64,000 nt of DNA from Pseudovirgaria hyperparasitica (taxonomy: Eukaryota > Ascomycota > Dothideomycetes > Acrospermales > Acrospermaceae), in contig NW_022985560.1 in the NCBI RefSeq assembly GCF_010093815.1, forward strand, positions 369,501 to 433,500, in the 5' to 3' direction. Shown here one piece after another: positions 1 to 12,400 of this stretch. Each line of letters starts with the position of its first letter. Within the stretch, counting starts at the first letter, position 1. Below the pieces are notes generated by a model. The model saw only the letters and a list, made by a program, of their open reading frames with translations, was not told where the DNA came from and ran no database searches. The position numbers and the translations under genes were made by a program.

Positions 1-1406
1 ATATAACTAAATACTCTAGCGGAGAGGAGATAGATATCGCTAATATACACGAGTAATTAAGGATCCGAATACTAGGGCGTATATAATTACCGCTACTTAT
101 AATGAGATAGATTATAGAGGTAGTAAAGGGACCCTCGGAAGGATTAAGGATAAGTATTAGTAGATAGGTATATATAGAGACGTGCGATAGCACGTAAAAA
201 CCTATAATAAATATTAATAACGAAGTAAACTCCTCGGAGGTCTTAATAAAGGGCTCCACTATATTATAACGCCTATTCTTTAGTAAAGAATATACTTAGA
301 CGTAACGACGCTACTACCTTCTATAGAGTATAGTAAAGTAGTATCTATATAAGAATAGCTAAGCGGATAGACTAAGGCGGAGGCATATACGGCGGCTACG
401 TCTATAGTCATCGTAAAGTTCCTCTTTAAGAACGTAATCTATAGATACGGAATTATTTCTAAAATCATCTATAATAGTAGTAGAGAAAATATAGGTACTA
501 TAGAGGAGCTCCTCCGACTCTATAGAATTTATTAGAAGGTTATATCTATATATAATCCCTAAGTAAATAGAATTATCGAGAGAAGTTTTATACTACTTAC
601 TAATACTCTCGCGAAGATAACTAATAGCGGATTTAAGAACTAGCCCGGCTACCTCTATACGGTCGTCTAGATAGATAGAATAATAACACGTACTAGTATA
701 GGGTATAGTACCGTATACCTCGTGCTTAGCTATAAACTAATTATATCTATCGAAGTTAAATTCGAGTCGCTCCGAATACTCCCTTAGGATAAGATATAAT
801 TAATATCTAACTTACTTACTCTTCGAGCTAGATAACTTAAGAGAAGATCCGAGAATCTTAAGGAGGCCTATATCTACGCGACACGAACGCGTAAGGAATT
901 AAGAGAGGTATAGAATAACGACTATTACCTTTATTAAGAGTCGTTACTAGTTAATATAATTATCCTCCTATACGACTCGTAGTGATAGAAGAATATAGAG
1001 CGGAAGCTAAGGTAGTATTAGAGGGGGCTATATAGAATCTAGTCCGTGTTTAATTATACTTATAAGCTCGCGGAGCTTAATAGAGCCATACTTAGAGGGA
1101 CGTTTCCTAGCCATAGGTTAAAGAAATATTTTATAAGAAATATAAGTAATAAGAGTTACGACGAGCCCTCGCGACCACTAATCGGAAGAATTACCGAGGA
1201 AAATAAGGAGAGTAGTAATAAGGAAAACTATTATAAATAACTTACGGAACACCTCGACGACGCCATATAAACCCGGGTGGAAGTAGTAATTCCTACTCCG
1301 TAAGACTTTAATAGAGAAGAATATTTACGTTTCCCTAGAATCGATATCTCCTTCTAGGGGATAGAAGTTTTTTTAAGGAGGGAAGGGATGCTTATAAAAG
1401 TAGTCT

Positions 1407-1512
1407 TATGATAATGAACTCCATTATCGAAAAAGGACGATGAACTCTATTATTAAAAGAGGATAATAAACCCTATTATTACTATAAAATAATAAAACTT
1501 ATTATTAAAGTA
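1407..1512 (+). repeat. Degenerate tandem repeat, unit about 27 bp, in copy C
   Basis: About four decayed units share a core resembling ATGAACTCTATTATTAAAAG. The block follows pol and a purine-rich run. The matching block of element A is at about 18,425-18,520 on the other strand, so the repeat belongs to the family and is not a local expansion. Confidence 0.55.
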
Positions 1513-1710
1513 AGTAATGCTCGAAAGAAGACATAATGGCGTTTACGCGAATTCTACCCACTATATATTAAAGCCGGTCGTGTAATCGAAGCCTATCTAT
1601 CGAAGGCCTATTTTATTACTATAGAACGGGCCCTATTAGGAACTAATAAGGAAGAAAAGAAGGAGGAGGTATAGGAGAAAAAGATACTTATAGGAAGTCT
1701 TATAAGGATA

Positions 1711-1820
1711 AGAATATACCCGGTATCTATTTATTTATAGATTCCGCTATATACCCGGTAGATATATTTATTCATAGATTTCCTATATACCTAGTATATA
1801 TTTATTTATAGATTCGATAC
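1711..1820 (+). repeat. Three-unit minisatellite, about 36 bp per unit
   Basis: Three units share TATACCCGGTA followed by an AT-rich part with TTTATTYATAGATT. The same three-unit block occurs inverted at 18,124-18,231 in element A. It lies between pol and the extra reading frame, where a promoter or leader for that frame could be, but that role is inference. Confidence 0.6.
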
Positions 1821-1999
1821 GTATACGGGCCTATAGCTATTAGTAAGAATCATTTATAAAAATTACTATATACCCGGTATTCGAGGAGGTATAAAAAGAG
1901 AACTTAAGATAGTATATAACTCTTCCCTCTTACACCTCTCTATACCTTCTTAATTAATAAAACCTCCTCCTCTACTTCCGCCTCGCTTAACTACCTCTC

Positions 2000-4900
2000 C
2001 TTAAAATATAACTCGCTAATAGAACCAATAATAATAATAGCCCTACTGAAAAAGAAAACGCCTACCCGTAAAGAGTTATAAGATTATTAAGTACTAATAA
2101 GATAGACGCGGTTCTAGTTAAGAGTCGTAAGTACTAAAGTAGGGCTATCGACGGCTATCGTAGTATTAAGGCTATCTACTACTTCGTATAGATAGGCTAT
2201 AGAAGCTATAGAAGTAAATAAGTCTACTATTAACTAAATTATCGCTATCTAGGACCCGTAAGAGCGATAGAACTATATTCTAGACACGTTTAATAATCTC
2301 CTTTATATTACTAGCCTTATAGAATAGCTCTTAAGTAGTATAGTTAACCTCTTCTAGGAAGTAGAAGCCGTAATAGGGTATAGTAAGGTAAAGATTAACT
2401 CCTCTATTCCGAAAGAAGTCCACGAGATAATTCGTTATAGAAGAGATACTAACTCCCGCATCCTAAAAGCTAAAAATATAATCCTATAAAACTAGCGAAA
2501 AGACCTCTCTAATAATAACGGCTAGTTACTCTAATCCGCTCTCGGATAGCTCTAGTAAATATAGAACTTTATAGAAAAGCTAGTAGCGCTCTTATAAATA
2601 TAGACATAGGCGAGAGCGAGGAACTAGTTAAATATATCCCTATAGTCCCGAATCGGCTAGGGATAGAAGGGAAGGGGAATTAAGGTATATCTTTAGAGCT
2701 CTAATATTAATACCGCCCTAGCTAGCGATAGTAACGAGGACGGTCTATCTCTCTAGTAACTCTCGAACTACCCTAGCCGATAAAATAAACTAACATTCCA
2801 TAATAAGACGGGACTTATTATCCCCGCTAGTTAATAGTTATAGATAAGTAGAATAGTTTATAGGCCCGTTAAATACTATCTATAAATTAAAGAGATAAGT
2901 GCATCGCCTCCGCCTTAGACCTTACTATCGCTAAAACTAGCGTAGGTAACGTCTACGGTGAAGTCCCCTCCACGAAGCACGCCTTCTAGTTTAGTAGTAT
3001 ATTATCTCTTCGAAGCTAGTCGTCCGTTTAAAGTAAGTATTCCTTCTACTACTACTAGTATACGTCTCTTACCGGGCTATATAAGAACCTCTTTAGTACC
3101 CGTCACGGCCACGCCGATAAAACCTACTTACGGATATACCTTATCTACTAGCCCTTAGTAATTACTAGGGGCGCCTATACGATAATCCCCGGTTATTCTT
3201 AGTTTATACCCTAAGATAATAGCATCGGTTAAGGAAGAGAATAAGCCTAAGAAGTATTAATACGCGCCTTTAGTAACGAAGACTTTTAAGGTAGCTATAT
3301 TATTAAAGAAGAATTTCACGAGTATTAAGGGAATGGCCCTACTAGTACACTAGAAAGCGTAAATAGGTAATATGGCTATTCCGTATAAAGTCTACTATAA
3401 GTATTACTAAGACGTGGCTAGAAAGAATAATATACTTATTAGCGTGTCCTACTTAAACCTAGTAGCGAGACTTAAAATAGTATATAAGTTTAGAGATAAC
3501 GTAGAGGCCCTTAAAGTTTATAAGGACCGCTATACCTAGTTCGCGAAGTACACGCGGCCACCTTATCCGATAGAGGCATTAGGTATCTATTATTACTAGG
3601 CCCTAGAGACCCTAAAGTAAGTTATTAATATTAAAACCATCCTTACTAGTATCGTATTTATAATTTAGAAGGAGGATAGTAGAATAGATAGATAACTCTT
3701 TAACGAGTGGGAACGTACCGGAAGTGTTAATATTAAAGGGCTCTTCGAGCCACTTAAAAAGACGACCTCTATACTTAATAAGAGTATCCTAGAACTCGCG
3801 AGGGATGAATTTAATATATATAAGTACTACTAGCGTATATTTAATAAGAAATTAAACTACGGCTGGCTACGAACTATATACCACTCCTATATCTAATAGT
3901 TTATTAGGTAATGCCTACTTTACTAGCTTACCTATATCGCTCTTCGGCCCGATCTTAACTACTATCTAATCTCGTACCTATACTATGCGAAGTCCTAGGA
4001 TAGGGGCGATAAGACGGGTTTTAAGTATCTCGATAACGCCATTAATCGAATCCTCGATCCTAGCGATAGACACGGGTTTAATATAATCTAGGGGAGTATT
4101 AGTCTCGACGACGAACGAAGTAATAACTACACTATAATTATTCCCCGCTCCTATAAGTTCTTAAATAAATAGTAGTTAAAGGCTAAGCTCCGCGAGGGGG
4201 TTAATCGAAACGGTATAATCACGGCTATTAATGATAAGATCTATAATACGGACGATAAGAAACGATTTAGTCCCTTCGTCCTAGTCCCCTACTAGTCTCT
4301 TAAAGTATATATCTCTAGCCTACTAATAATATATAGTGCCTAGGGTCCCGTAAAGGGTGGAAGACGTATAATACTTCCATGGTATATCGCGATTAGCCCT
4401 AATTACATGATAATAGAAGTATCTAAAATAAGTATATAGGAATAACTCGTAGTAGCTTATAGGAATTTAACTCCGGGACCCACGTCTCCGTTAGGATTTT
4501 CTAATAAATATAGTATGATTCCTTTTGCCTTTCTAGCCGTAGTTTAACTTCTAAGTTTTAACGCCGTTAGTAACGTATTAGTTAGCTATAAAAGATAGAA
4601 TAGCTAGAAGGTAAAAGAAGAGGTAGCTATGTAGCTTAATATAAGTCCTTAATAACTTAAAGCTAAGGTAGACGCCTGGTTTAAGGAGGGCTCGAGGGTA
4701 TTTATAGAGACCTTTAAGAAAATGGTAAGGTAGAAAAGGCTAGTCTATAGGGATAGGTCGTTCTAGAAGGAATTTAACGAGGCGCGCGCCGCTAAGCGGC
4801 TAATTAATTTTAAGAAATTCGAGCCTAATACGGGCCTAGATAACATTAAAGAGAACTTCTATAAATAGGAGAGGCCTAACAAACTATCCGACAAGGAGGA

Positions 4901-5000
4901 ATCTAACCTCTCTAAGATAAGCGACACGATTCTTTAGGAGCTGGCTCGCGACCTTAAGTACTAAGATTAGGCGCCTAAAAACCTACCTAATTATTAGTTA
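2000..5000 (+). other. Extra decayed reading frame between pol and 3' LTR in copy C
   Basis: A long stretch in the same sense as pol keeps coding character. Over about 3,260-5,000 one frame reads as a coherent protein sequence, and its interruptions are those expected from C-to-T change at CpA. I do not recognise the family. It shows no reverse transcriptase, integrase, DDE or tyrosine-recombinase motif that I can name. The equivalent stretch in element A is about 14,940-18,000 on the minus strand. Some fungal and plant Ty3/gypsy elements carry an additional reading frame at this place, but I cannot tie this one to a described class. It is broken by many changes in both copies. Confidence 0.5.
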
Positions 5001-5022
5001 AGGGCTGCCCTTAACTAATAAT
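4990..5022. repeat. 33-bp palindrome, copy 1
   Basis: The left arm is ATTATTAGTTAAGGGC, followed by a central T and the exact inverse of the arm. It lies at the end of the extra frame of copy C, about 145 bp before the LTR. Five other copies occur in the window. Confidence 0.9.
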
Positions 5023-5168
5023 CCGGGCTAAGGTTTACCCGCGCCGAGAGGTTTACTAGGGGCGCATTTTATTTATATTAAGGTCTTTCTTTTAGGCGTT
5101 CTTTACACGGTTTCTTACACGGTTACTATACTACTAAGGGTAGTAGTTCTATAGGCCGGGGAGGTATA

Positions 5169-5533
5169 TGTGGAAGGCCGCTCCTATAGCCCTATATGTA
5201 TATATCCCTGGCTCGATTATATGGCTTTATTATATATTTAAGGAGGGCGTTTTCCTTGGTTATTCTACTCGGCGCTTCCCCTATTACTAATATTCGACTA
5301 TTTAACCTTTCCTTACGTTCATAGGCCTCTATAGGTATTAATTATTAGGCTTAGCTATTAAAGAATTAATTAAGAGTATTATATAGACCCGTCCTATTAT
5401 AAAAGAGAACTAATAAGAAGTCGTACGTTCAAAGAGAACTTATAATACCTAGGAGAGATACTTGTGAGTTCGTCGCGACTACTATACTAGGAATACAGCC
5501 ATTTACAAAAGGGATATACGTAACGATGGCTTA
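5169..5533 (+). repeat. 3' LTR of copy C
   Basis: This 365-bp stretch starts TGTGGAAGGCC and ends GATGGCTTA. It matches the complement of both LTRs of element A over its whole length. A polypurine run ending GGGGAGG lies just before it. The terminal TG...CA is partly converted to TA by RIP. Confidence 0.8.
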
Positions 5534-8500
5534 CCATACTATCGCCGAACTTTAGGAATATATCGCGAATTAGGCTTGAGAGATTTAAACCCTTAAAGAA
5601 TAGGTAGAATACGCGAAACTCCTCGTAAAGAGACGAGAACTTAAGAAGTCTCTTAAAGAACTACGCCGAACGATAGTAGGTGGACGACTTTCTATACTAA
5701 TTTAGGCGGAATTAGTTTACCTACTATTAGAGTTATGATAATCCACCGTATACCCGGCCGCTTCGTTACCGATTTACCCTACTTCTTCCCTAGATATACT
5801 AAAACCTAAAGATCTAACTATATTTATAGGGAAGAACTAAAAGGAGTAGAAAGACTAGAAGAGAGACTACGAAAAGTACTTCCTCGATAACCCTCTACTC
5901 TTTTCTACTAAAGTATAATATATTTCGTTCGGAGAACGATACCTAGACTTATAATTCCACGATTAATAGAATAGATAGAAGGAAGTATAGCTACTATCTA
6001 CGATAACCTAGAAATATTTAGCTATATTTATACTAAACACCCTTGGAACGGATAGAGAACGTGAAAGAAAGGCACTATCTAAGTTAAGAAGCGTGGCATA
6101 ACGACCGAACTAGACACCTACTTAACTACTATAATACCTCTAAAACCTATAGAATAATATCCCTATACTATAGGAAAATATTCGTATATTCTAGTTTCGC
6201 GAAGTACTACTTCCGTTAATCCGCGAAAGACTAGGAATAGTATTATTAAGTTTTAACTATCTACACGAATTAGAGGAGAAAGCTAATAAATACTACCGCA
6301 TTCTTAAGGAACGCGGCTCTCTAGGTAAAACCGACGAACCCTATACGGGTTAGAAACGAGGTTAATCGAATACGTTTAATTAAGAGTAATCTTACCGCGA
6401 TTAGCGCTAGAAGAGCGTAAATCGGGGTAGAAACGCGTTAAGAGGATACCAAAATAATTAAGGCGGTACTTCTTAACGCGGAAAAGGATAAGGCATAGGC
6501 TTAAATATAATATCTATTATAAAATAGTAGAATCATAGCGCACTTCGTTACTATAAGTATAGAGAAATAGAATATATTTCGCCTAACTATAAGAATCCGA
6601 AAAAAGAATAGGCTAGTACACGAGACCTAACCGCGTCCTTAGCTAAATTATATATACTTAGAAGGAGCCGTAGCGTCTTCCGGCGAGTAAAGACCTAATA
6701 TTACTAAAAGTATCGTTATCTATAGTAAATAGTAATAAAACTATATAGGCCCTCGTGGATACTAGTATAGAAGATAACTATATTTTATTAATTCTTATAA
6801 AGGAGTATAGATTATCGTATAATCTTAGTAAAGTTAGCCAAACTATCGTAGTTAATAGATATAAAGTTAGAACTTTAGGTAAAGCTATAATGAATTACGA
6901 AGTTCATGACTCGAAGATAATAAAATAGTAGATATCTAATAAATTTATTATAGCTAATATTAGCTAATAGAATATAATTCTAGGGATGCCTTAGCTTAGA
7001 TACCTAAACCCTATTCTTAATTTTTAGAAGGAGATATTAACGTTCTAACGATACCGTGGTAAATTATACTAGTAAGTTATAACTATTAGTAAGGAGGCAT
7101 AGAACCTCACCGTACGGACCCGATTATTACTAATCTATCTTATATTCTTATTAATTATTAATAAAGATAAGGACGATAGTAATAATCGGGGCGAAGACAC
7201 GCTACCCGACGTATATTCGTAGTATATAGATGTGTTTTTAGTAGGAGATACGTTACTTCTCCCTAATCACGGGCTATATAAGCTAAAGATCGAGCTCGAA
7301 GAGGGAGTAGACGTCTCTTATAGCCTACTTTACCTACTTTTAAGACTAGAACTTAAAGTTCTTTATAAATATATTAAAGAATACCTCGAAAGAGGCTAGA
7401 TACGTTATAGTATATTATTAGCTAGCGTATCTATTCTCTTCGTAAAGAAGAAAGACGGAAGTTTACATCTATATATCGACTATTAGGTACTAAATACGGT
7501 AACTAAGAAGAATCGTTATCTATTACCGCTAGTTAGTAAATCTTTAGACTAATTAATAAAGATAAAGTACTTTATAAAGCTAGATTTATAAGATATATAT
7601 TACTAGCTTTAAATTCGTTATAGAGATAAGTAGAAAACCGCATTTCGGACTAGATATAGTTATTTTAAGTATACTATTATACTATTCGGGCTAATAAATA
7701 CGCTAGGAGCGTTTTAAGGATATATTAATACTATACTTATAGGATTACTTAACGTGATTTATATAGTTTATCTCGATAATATACTAATTTACTCCGATAG
7801 TATATAGAATTATAAAGAATACGTGAAATCGGTGCTAAATCGTCTAAGGTAGTATAAACTCTACGTAAAATTATCTAAATGTGAGTTTTACTAATAAGAA
7901 GTTGGGTTTCTCGGCTTTATTATAATATATAGCGGCCCAAAAATAGAGCCGGAGCGTGTAAAGACCATTATAGAATGGCTAGAACCTACTACTATACGTT
8001 AAATTAGAATATTTATAGGTTTCGTAAACTATTATCATAAATTCATTATAGGCTTCTTACGAATTATGGCGCCGCTTAATAAACTTATAGAGAATGGCGG
8101 TAAAATCCCTATAGATAGGTAAGTATAGCGTAAAGCTAAGTCGGTTAAGATATAGTTAACGCCGGAAGCACGAGATACGTTCCGATCGTTAAAGAATTAC
8201 TTTATAACTACGCCGATTCTTAGGTATTTTAATCCCGAGAAGTATATTTAGGTTAAAACTAATATGTTAGAATTCGTAATTACTAGAATTATTAGTTAAC
8301 CGTATAAAGATATGAAAGATAAGGTATAATAGTACCCGGTCGCTTTCTTTTCCTATAAAATAGCGGATATAGAGACGCGTTATAATATATATAACTAGAA
8401 ACTACTTATAATTATTAAGAGTTTTAAGTAATAGCGATATTATTTAGAAGGCTCTATATATTAGATCGAATTATTATTAGATTACGCAAATCTACGTTAC

Positions 8501-8615
8501 TTTATATTAACTAAGGTCCTTAATTACTAATAAGTATATTAGGCTAAGTAGATATTAATATTTAACTTTAAAATCTTATATAAAGCTAGAAGAGAGAATA
8601 AAGCTAATCCTCTAT

Positions 8616-8625
8616 NNNNNNNNNN
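8616..8625. other. Assembly gap (10 N)
   Basis: Ten Ns interrupt the RNase H to integrase part of element B. The true gap length is unknown. Confidence 0.98.
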
Positions 8626-9465
8626 AAAGACTTAATTAAATCTACCTAGAATTCTAATATATTAGTAAAGAAAGTTATAAGTATAAAAGGAAGCGCTATA
8701 GATCCGCCGTAGTTATTAAGGTAGAAACGATAATTAGACGCGATCTACTTCTAAGGCCGACTCTATATACTAGAAGACGGCTTACAAATTAATATTTTAA
8801 GGGAATAGCACGATTATATATTAGTAGAGTACTTTAGCGTTATAAGGACGGTTAATTTAATCTAAAGGATGTACGACTGGCCGGGTCTTTATAAATATAT
8901 AAAAGACTATATAAAAACGTATAACGTTTACCAGTATACGAAAGTATATAGACACTTACTATATAGTAAATTAAGGCTATTACCTATACTAAAGGAGGTA
9001 TAGAAGGAATTATTAATAGATTTTATTATAGATCTACCCCTAAGTAAGTATTCTAGGTATATTTATAATAGTTTACTTATAGTTCTAGATAGATTTATAA
9101 AGATATTATACTATATCTCTATAAGGAAGACGATCTAAGTACCGGATCTTATAGATATACTACTCCGTGACGTAGTCCGGCTCTATAGTATACTAAATAA
9201 TATAGTTTCGGATAGAGGTCCGTAGATAACGTCTAAATTTTAGAAGGATTTCTACTATACGCTAGGAATTAAGTGGAAACTTAGTACTACGTTCCATCTA
9301 TAAATAGATAGATAGACGGAGTAGTAGAATTAGATAGTCGAGGTGTATTTATATATATATTATAACTATAAGTAGAATAACTAGGTAAGGTTAGTCTATG
9401 TCGCGGAATTTGTGTATAATAATAGCCGATATACGTTAACCCACGTAAGTCCGTTCGAAGTAAAC

Positions 9466-9484
9466 TTCGGTTAGAACTATAATA
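9466..9484. repeat. Left target-site duplication of the LINE
   Basis: The 19 bases TTCGGTTAGAACTATAATA occur here and again at 26,212-26,230. They mark where element B was split. A duplication of this length suits target-primed LINE insertion and is too long for an LTR element. Confidence 0.75.
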
Positions 9485-12400
9485 ATAATAATATTAGTAA
9501 ACTAGGTAGAGTACCACTCTATAGGCGCATGCCTCCTCTAGTCTAAGCTACTATATAAGAAGAAACCTATGAATAGGAAAAACTCCCTTATATCCATGAC
9601 TACGCTCTATCTATCCTCTCGTTCTTTATATATATATAGCCCTAGGGGCTACCTATAGGCCTATAGCCTATATTATAATGGTTTACCCTTAGGCAGCACG
9701 TATAGGTACGGAGATTATTAGTTAAGGGCTACCCTTAACTAATAATCGCGGTTCTCCCGGGGTTCTTCCGACGTATACCGGGGTTCTTCTAGTATATATT
9801 AGGCTTCTTCCGGTATATATACGCGGGTCTACTAGAACTAGGGGAGAGGAAGATATATAAGTATCTATCGGGCGACGTCCTTAGGGTACTTATTAAGCTA
9901 TCGCGTGATGTTAGAGGTTCTTATTATATAGACGAGAGCTTATCTTAGAGTATAGAGGCTAGAGCACGTCGTGAGGTAGTGGCGTATTATACCTCTCCGG
10001 CCGTAGTCCTCGCACTAGGGAGATATATCTAGAATGCCTCTCTAGTAGAGGTAATATAGAAGACCTATAGCGCCTATTCGGGCTTAGAGGAGTATGGATA
10101 CTTAGGCCTTCGTTAGCCCTTTATATATCTATTTACTCGGTTCCTTCTAAGGCCCTTAGATCTATTCTAGATACCTATTCTATTAGGAGGCCTACTAGGC
10201 TTTAAGTACCTCCCTCTATTTATCCTAGATCTATAACCGTATAACGCGGCTAAGCTCCTTAGGGCTCTATTAGCTCGGAACGGTATCCGGGTTATTTTGA
10301 ACCTCCTACGCGGTCTAGCTCGAGTCCGCCTCTATATAGTATTTATATTATACTCGAGTTTATTCTATAGTAGGGAGGGCCTAGTAATACGCGCGGATAC
10401 GTGTGCGTAGTACGGCAAAGGTATATACCCTATCTCCTCTACGTTCTTATACTTATTATTTAGTAAAGTATATAAGTCTCTATATCTAGTAGAAGTCCTA
10501 TATACTTATTACGTTTATCTCGCGTCGGAGGAGCATTATATTAGTAGCTTTATATACGCCGGAGATAAGGCGGAGTATACGGTTTTATATAGACTTAAGC
10601 TTTACCCGCCAAGCTTATATAAGGGCTATATACTAGTACTCATGTCCGTATATAAAGGCTAGGCGTGCTAGGGAGATATATAGCTATCTCGCCTTATCCT
10701 AGGCTATTCCCTACGTAGATACCGTAATCCGGCGTATAGCGGTTTCTATCTAGAGGGCTCTAGAGACGGCGTGTACCACCTATAGTCCCTATTTTAGCTT
10801 ATTATTAATCATAACGCCGAGTGCTTATATACTCTATACTAGTAGTTCTATAAAGGCGTCGATTTAGGGGCGACGTGCCCCCTCTCTAGTAGCCTATCCT
10901 CTATAGTAGTTAATAAAGTATATAAGCTAGTATTTTTTAGATACGAATTTTACTCCGTAGCGCTTTACCTACTAGACGTATTTCTCGTGGTCTCGTTCGA
11001 GTCGTGTACATGTTCTACTAGTACTACTATCGACCGTAAGGAGGTATGTATCGTCCGTATATCCGACTACCTCTATATATTTTATTCCCTAAAGGAGGTC
11101 TACTATAAAGAAGAGGAAGAGAATCGGGGAGATGGTGCTCCCTTACGGGATGCCGCATGCCGTCTCCTTATATTCGCTTCGGTATCCGGGGATATATATT
11201 TAAGTAGTCCTTTACGCGAGAAAGGACTATATAAATCGTATAATCTACTTAGGTATTCGCCTTATCCGGAGGTTATAGATAAGTCTTATATGGTTTACCT
11301 TATTAAACGCCTCTACTATATCTAGGGAGAGTAGCGTAACGACTCGTCCTTATTTCTATATAGTCTAGATAACCTCGAGGATGTGTTAAATAGCTATAAT
11401 TAGGGAGCTTCCTACCTTCGCCTTCTGGTTTACTAGGAGAAGGCCGTGTACCTATACTACTATACTTATCTTCTTAGTAATCGTGGCTTCTAGTACCTTA
11501 CTAAGATAGGAGAGGAGGGCGATCGGCCTCTATCCCTTCGGCGTGTTTAGGCTCTTCCCTAGTTTTAGGAGTATAACTATATATATAGTTTAGAAGCTCT
11601 ATAGGTAGTATCCTATACGGGCGCACGCTCGGAATATATGGCCTATAATCGGTAAGGTTGCCTATATAGTTCTCTTAAGGCATCGATTCGGAATTCTATC
11701 TAGCCTAGGCGCTTTATCGTTCGGGAGTGTCTTAATAGCGCCGAGTATATTATCATCCGTAATTTCCCTAGGGATACTTACGGCTTCCGGGTATTCCGTG
11801 CCGTTAATATCTAATAGGTCTACGGGTTCTAGGAGAGGGAATATAACCTCTTATAGAATCTCTATTTTCTCGAGGCTCGTGGAGTACGTCTTTTCTTAAT
11901 ATATAAGGGGGGGTATAAGTAGTATAGGTGTCGGGGAGGCGGTGCTTTTGGCCCATTTTACTATATACCATAGTCTAGTAGTGTTACGTGTGTATCTATC
12001 CGTGACTATACACTACTATTTACGTCGCTCGTTATAGAGAACCTTATCTCGTTATCTTCTCGCCTCTCTCCATTCATCCTACGCTTTAGGTATACGGTTA
12101 TAGTATACACGTGTGTATAATCTCCGGACTTCTCGCCTATACTCTCGTACTTAAGGTATACTTTTCGGGTCTAGGGGTCTATATATTTAGTACGGCACGT
12201 GTTTATCTCTTACTCCCTAGTATACCTATAGGAGTATATTCACGGCCTGGTCGATGGCCGGGCCATTAGATACGTCGACTATAGACGGGTCTAGGATCGT
12301 CGATTCTAGGTCCTTTAGATACTTTTCCTAGTTAGTATTCTTCTATAGCTATCGCCCTCGTTAGTCTTAAGGGGTAGATATATCTATTACGGTCTCTATA

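Larger units (their letters stand above)
1..5533 (+). mobile_element. Ty3/gypsy LTR retrotransposon, copy C (3' part, relic)
   Basis: This is the 3' part of an LTR retrotransposon whose 5' part lies beyond the left edge. Reading rightward, it has the end of pol (integrase core over roughly 380-800 and a conserved pol tail to 1,240), two short tandem-repeat blocks, a long extra reading frame of unknown type (about 2,000-5,000), a polypurine run near 5,158-5,164 and an LTR at 5,169-5,533. It is nearly collinear with the complement of 14,404-19,905, so it belongs to the same family as element A. It is heavily RIP-mutated and broken by very many changes, so it is a fossil. It abuts the gag region of element B at 5,534, which suggests that C inserted into B just upstream of or within the start of gag. 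Confidence 0.8.
5534..9484 (+). mobile_element. Ty3/gypsy (chromovirus-like) element B, left part (relic)
   Basis: This is a decayed gag-pol read rightward. It has a gag-like region (about 5,560-6,480), a zinc-knuckle area near 6,530-6,600, an aspartic protease around 6,750 (resembling ALVDTGAEDN), reverse transcriptase at about 7,380-7,960, RNase H at about 8,150-8,600, and an integrase core at about 8,990-9,470. The frame stops making sense at 9,484 and resumes at 26,231, where the integrase tail continues. So a large block has inserted into the integrase. A short assembly gap lies inside. B differs from the A/C family. It is broken by very many changes, and its 5' LTR was not found, probably displaced by copy C. 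Confidence 0.8.

Noticed and set aside
2958-3158. Short plus-strand open frame within copy C
   Set aside because: It is a chance open stretch in RIP-mutated element DNA with no conserved domain. It is covered by the element annotation.
10987-11325. A 112-codon plus-strand open frame
   Set aside because: It lies opposite the LINE reverse transcriptase. The complement carries the YTDD and GIPxGS boxes, so the plus frame is a shadow.
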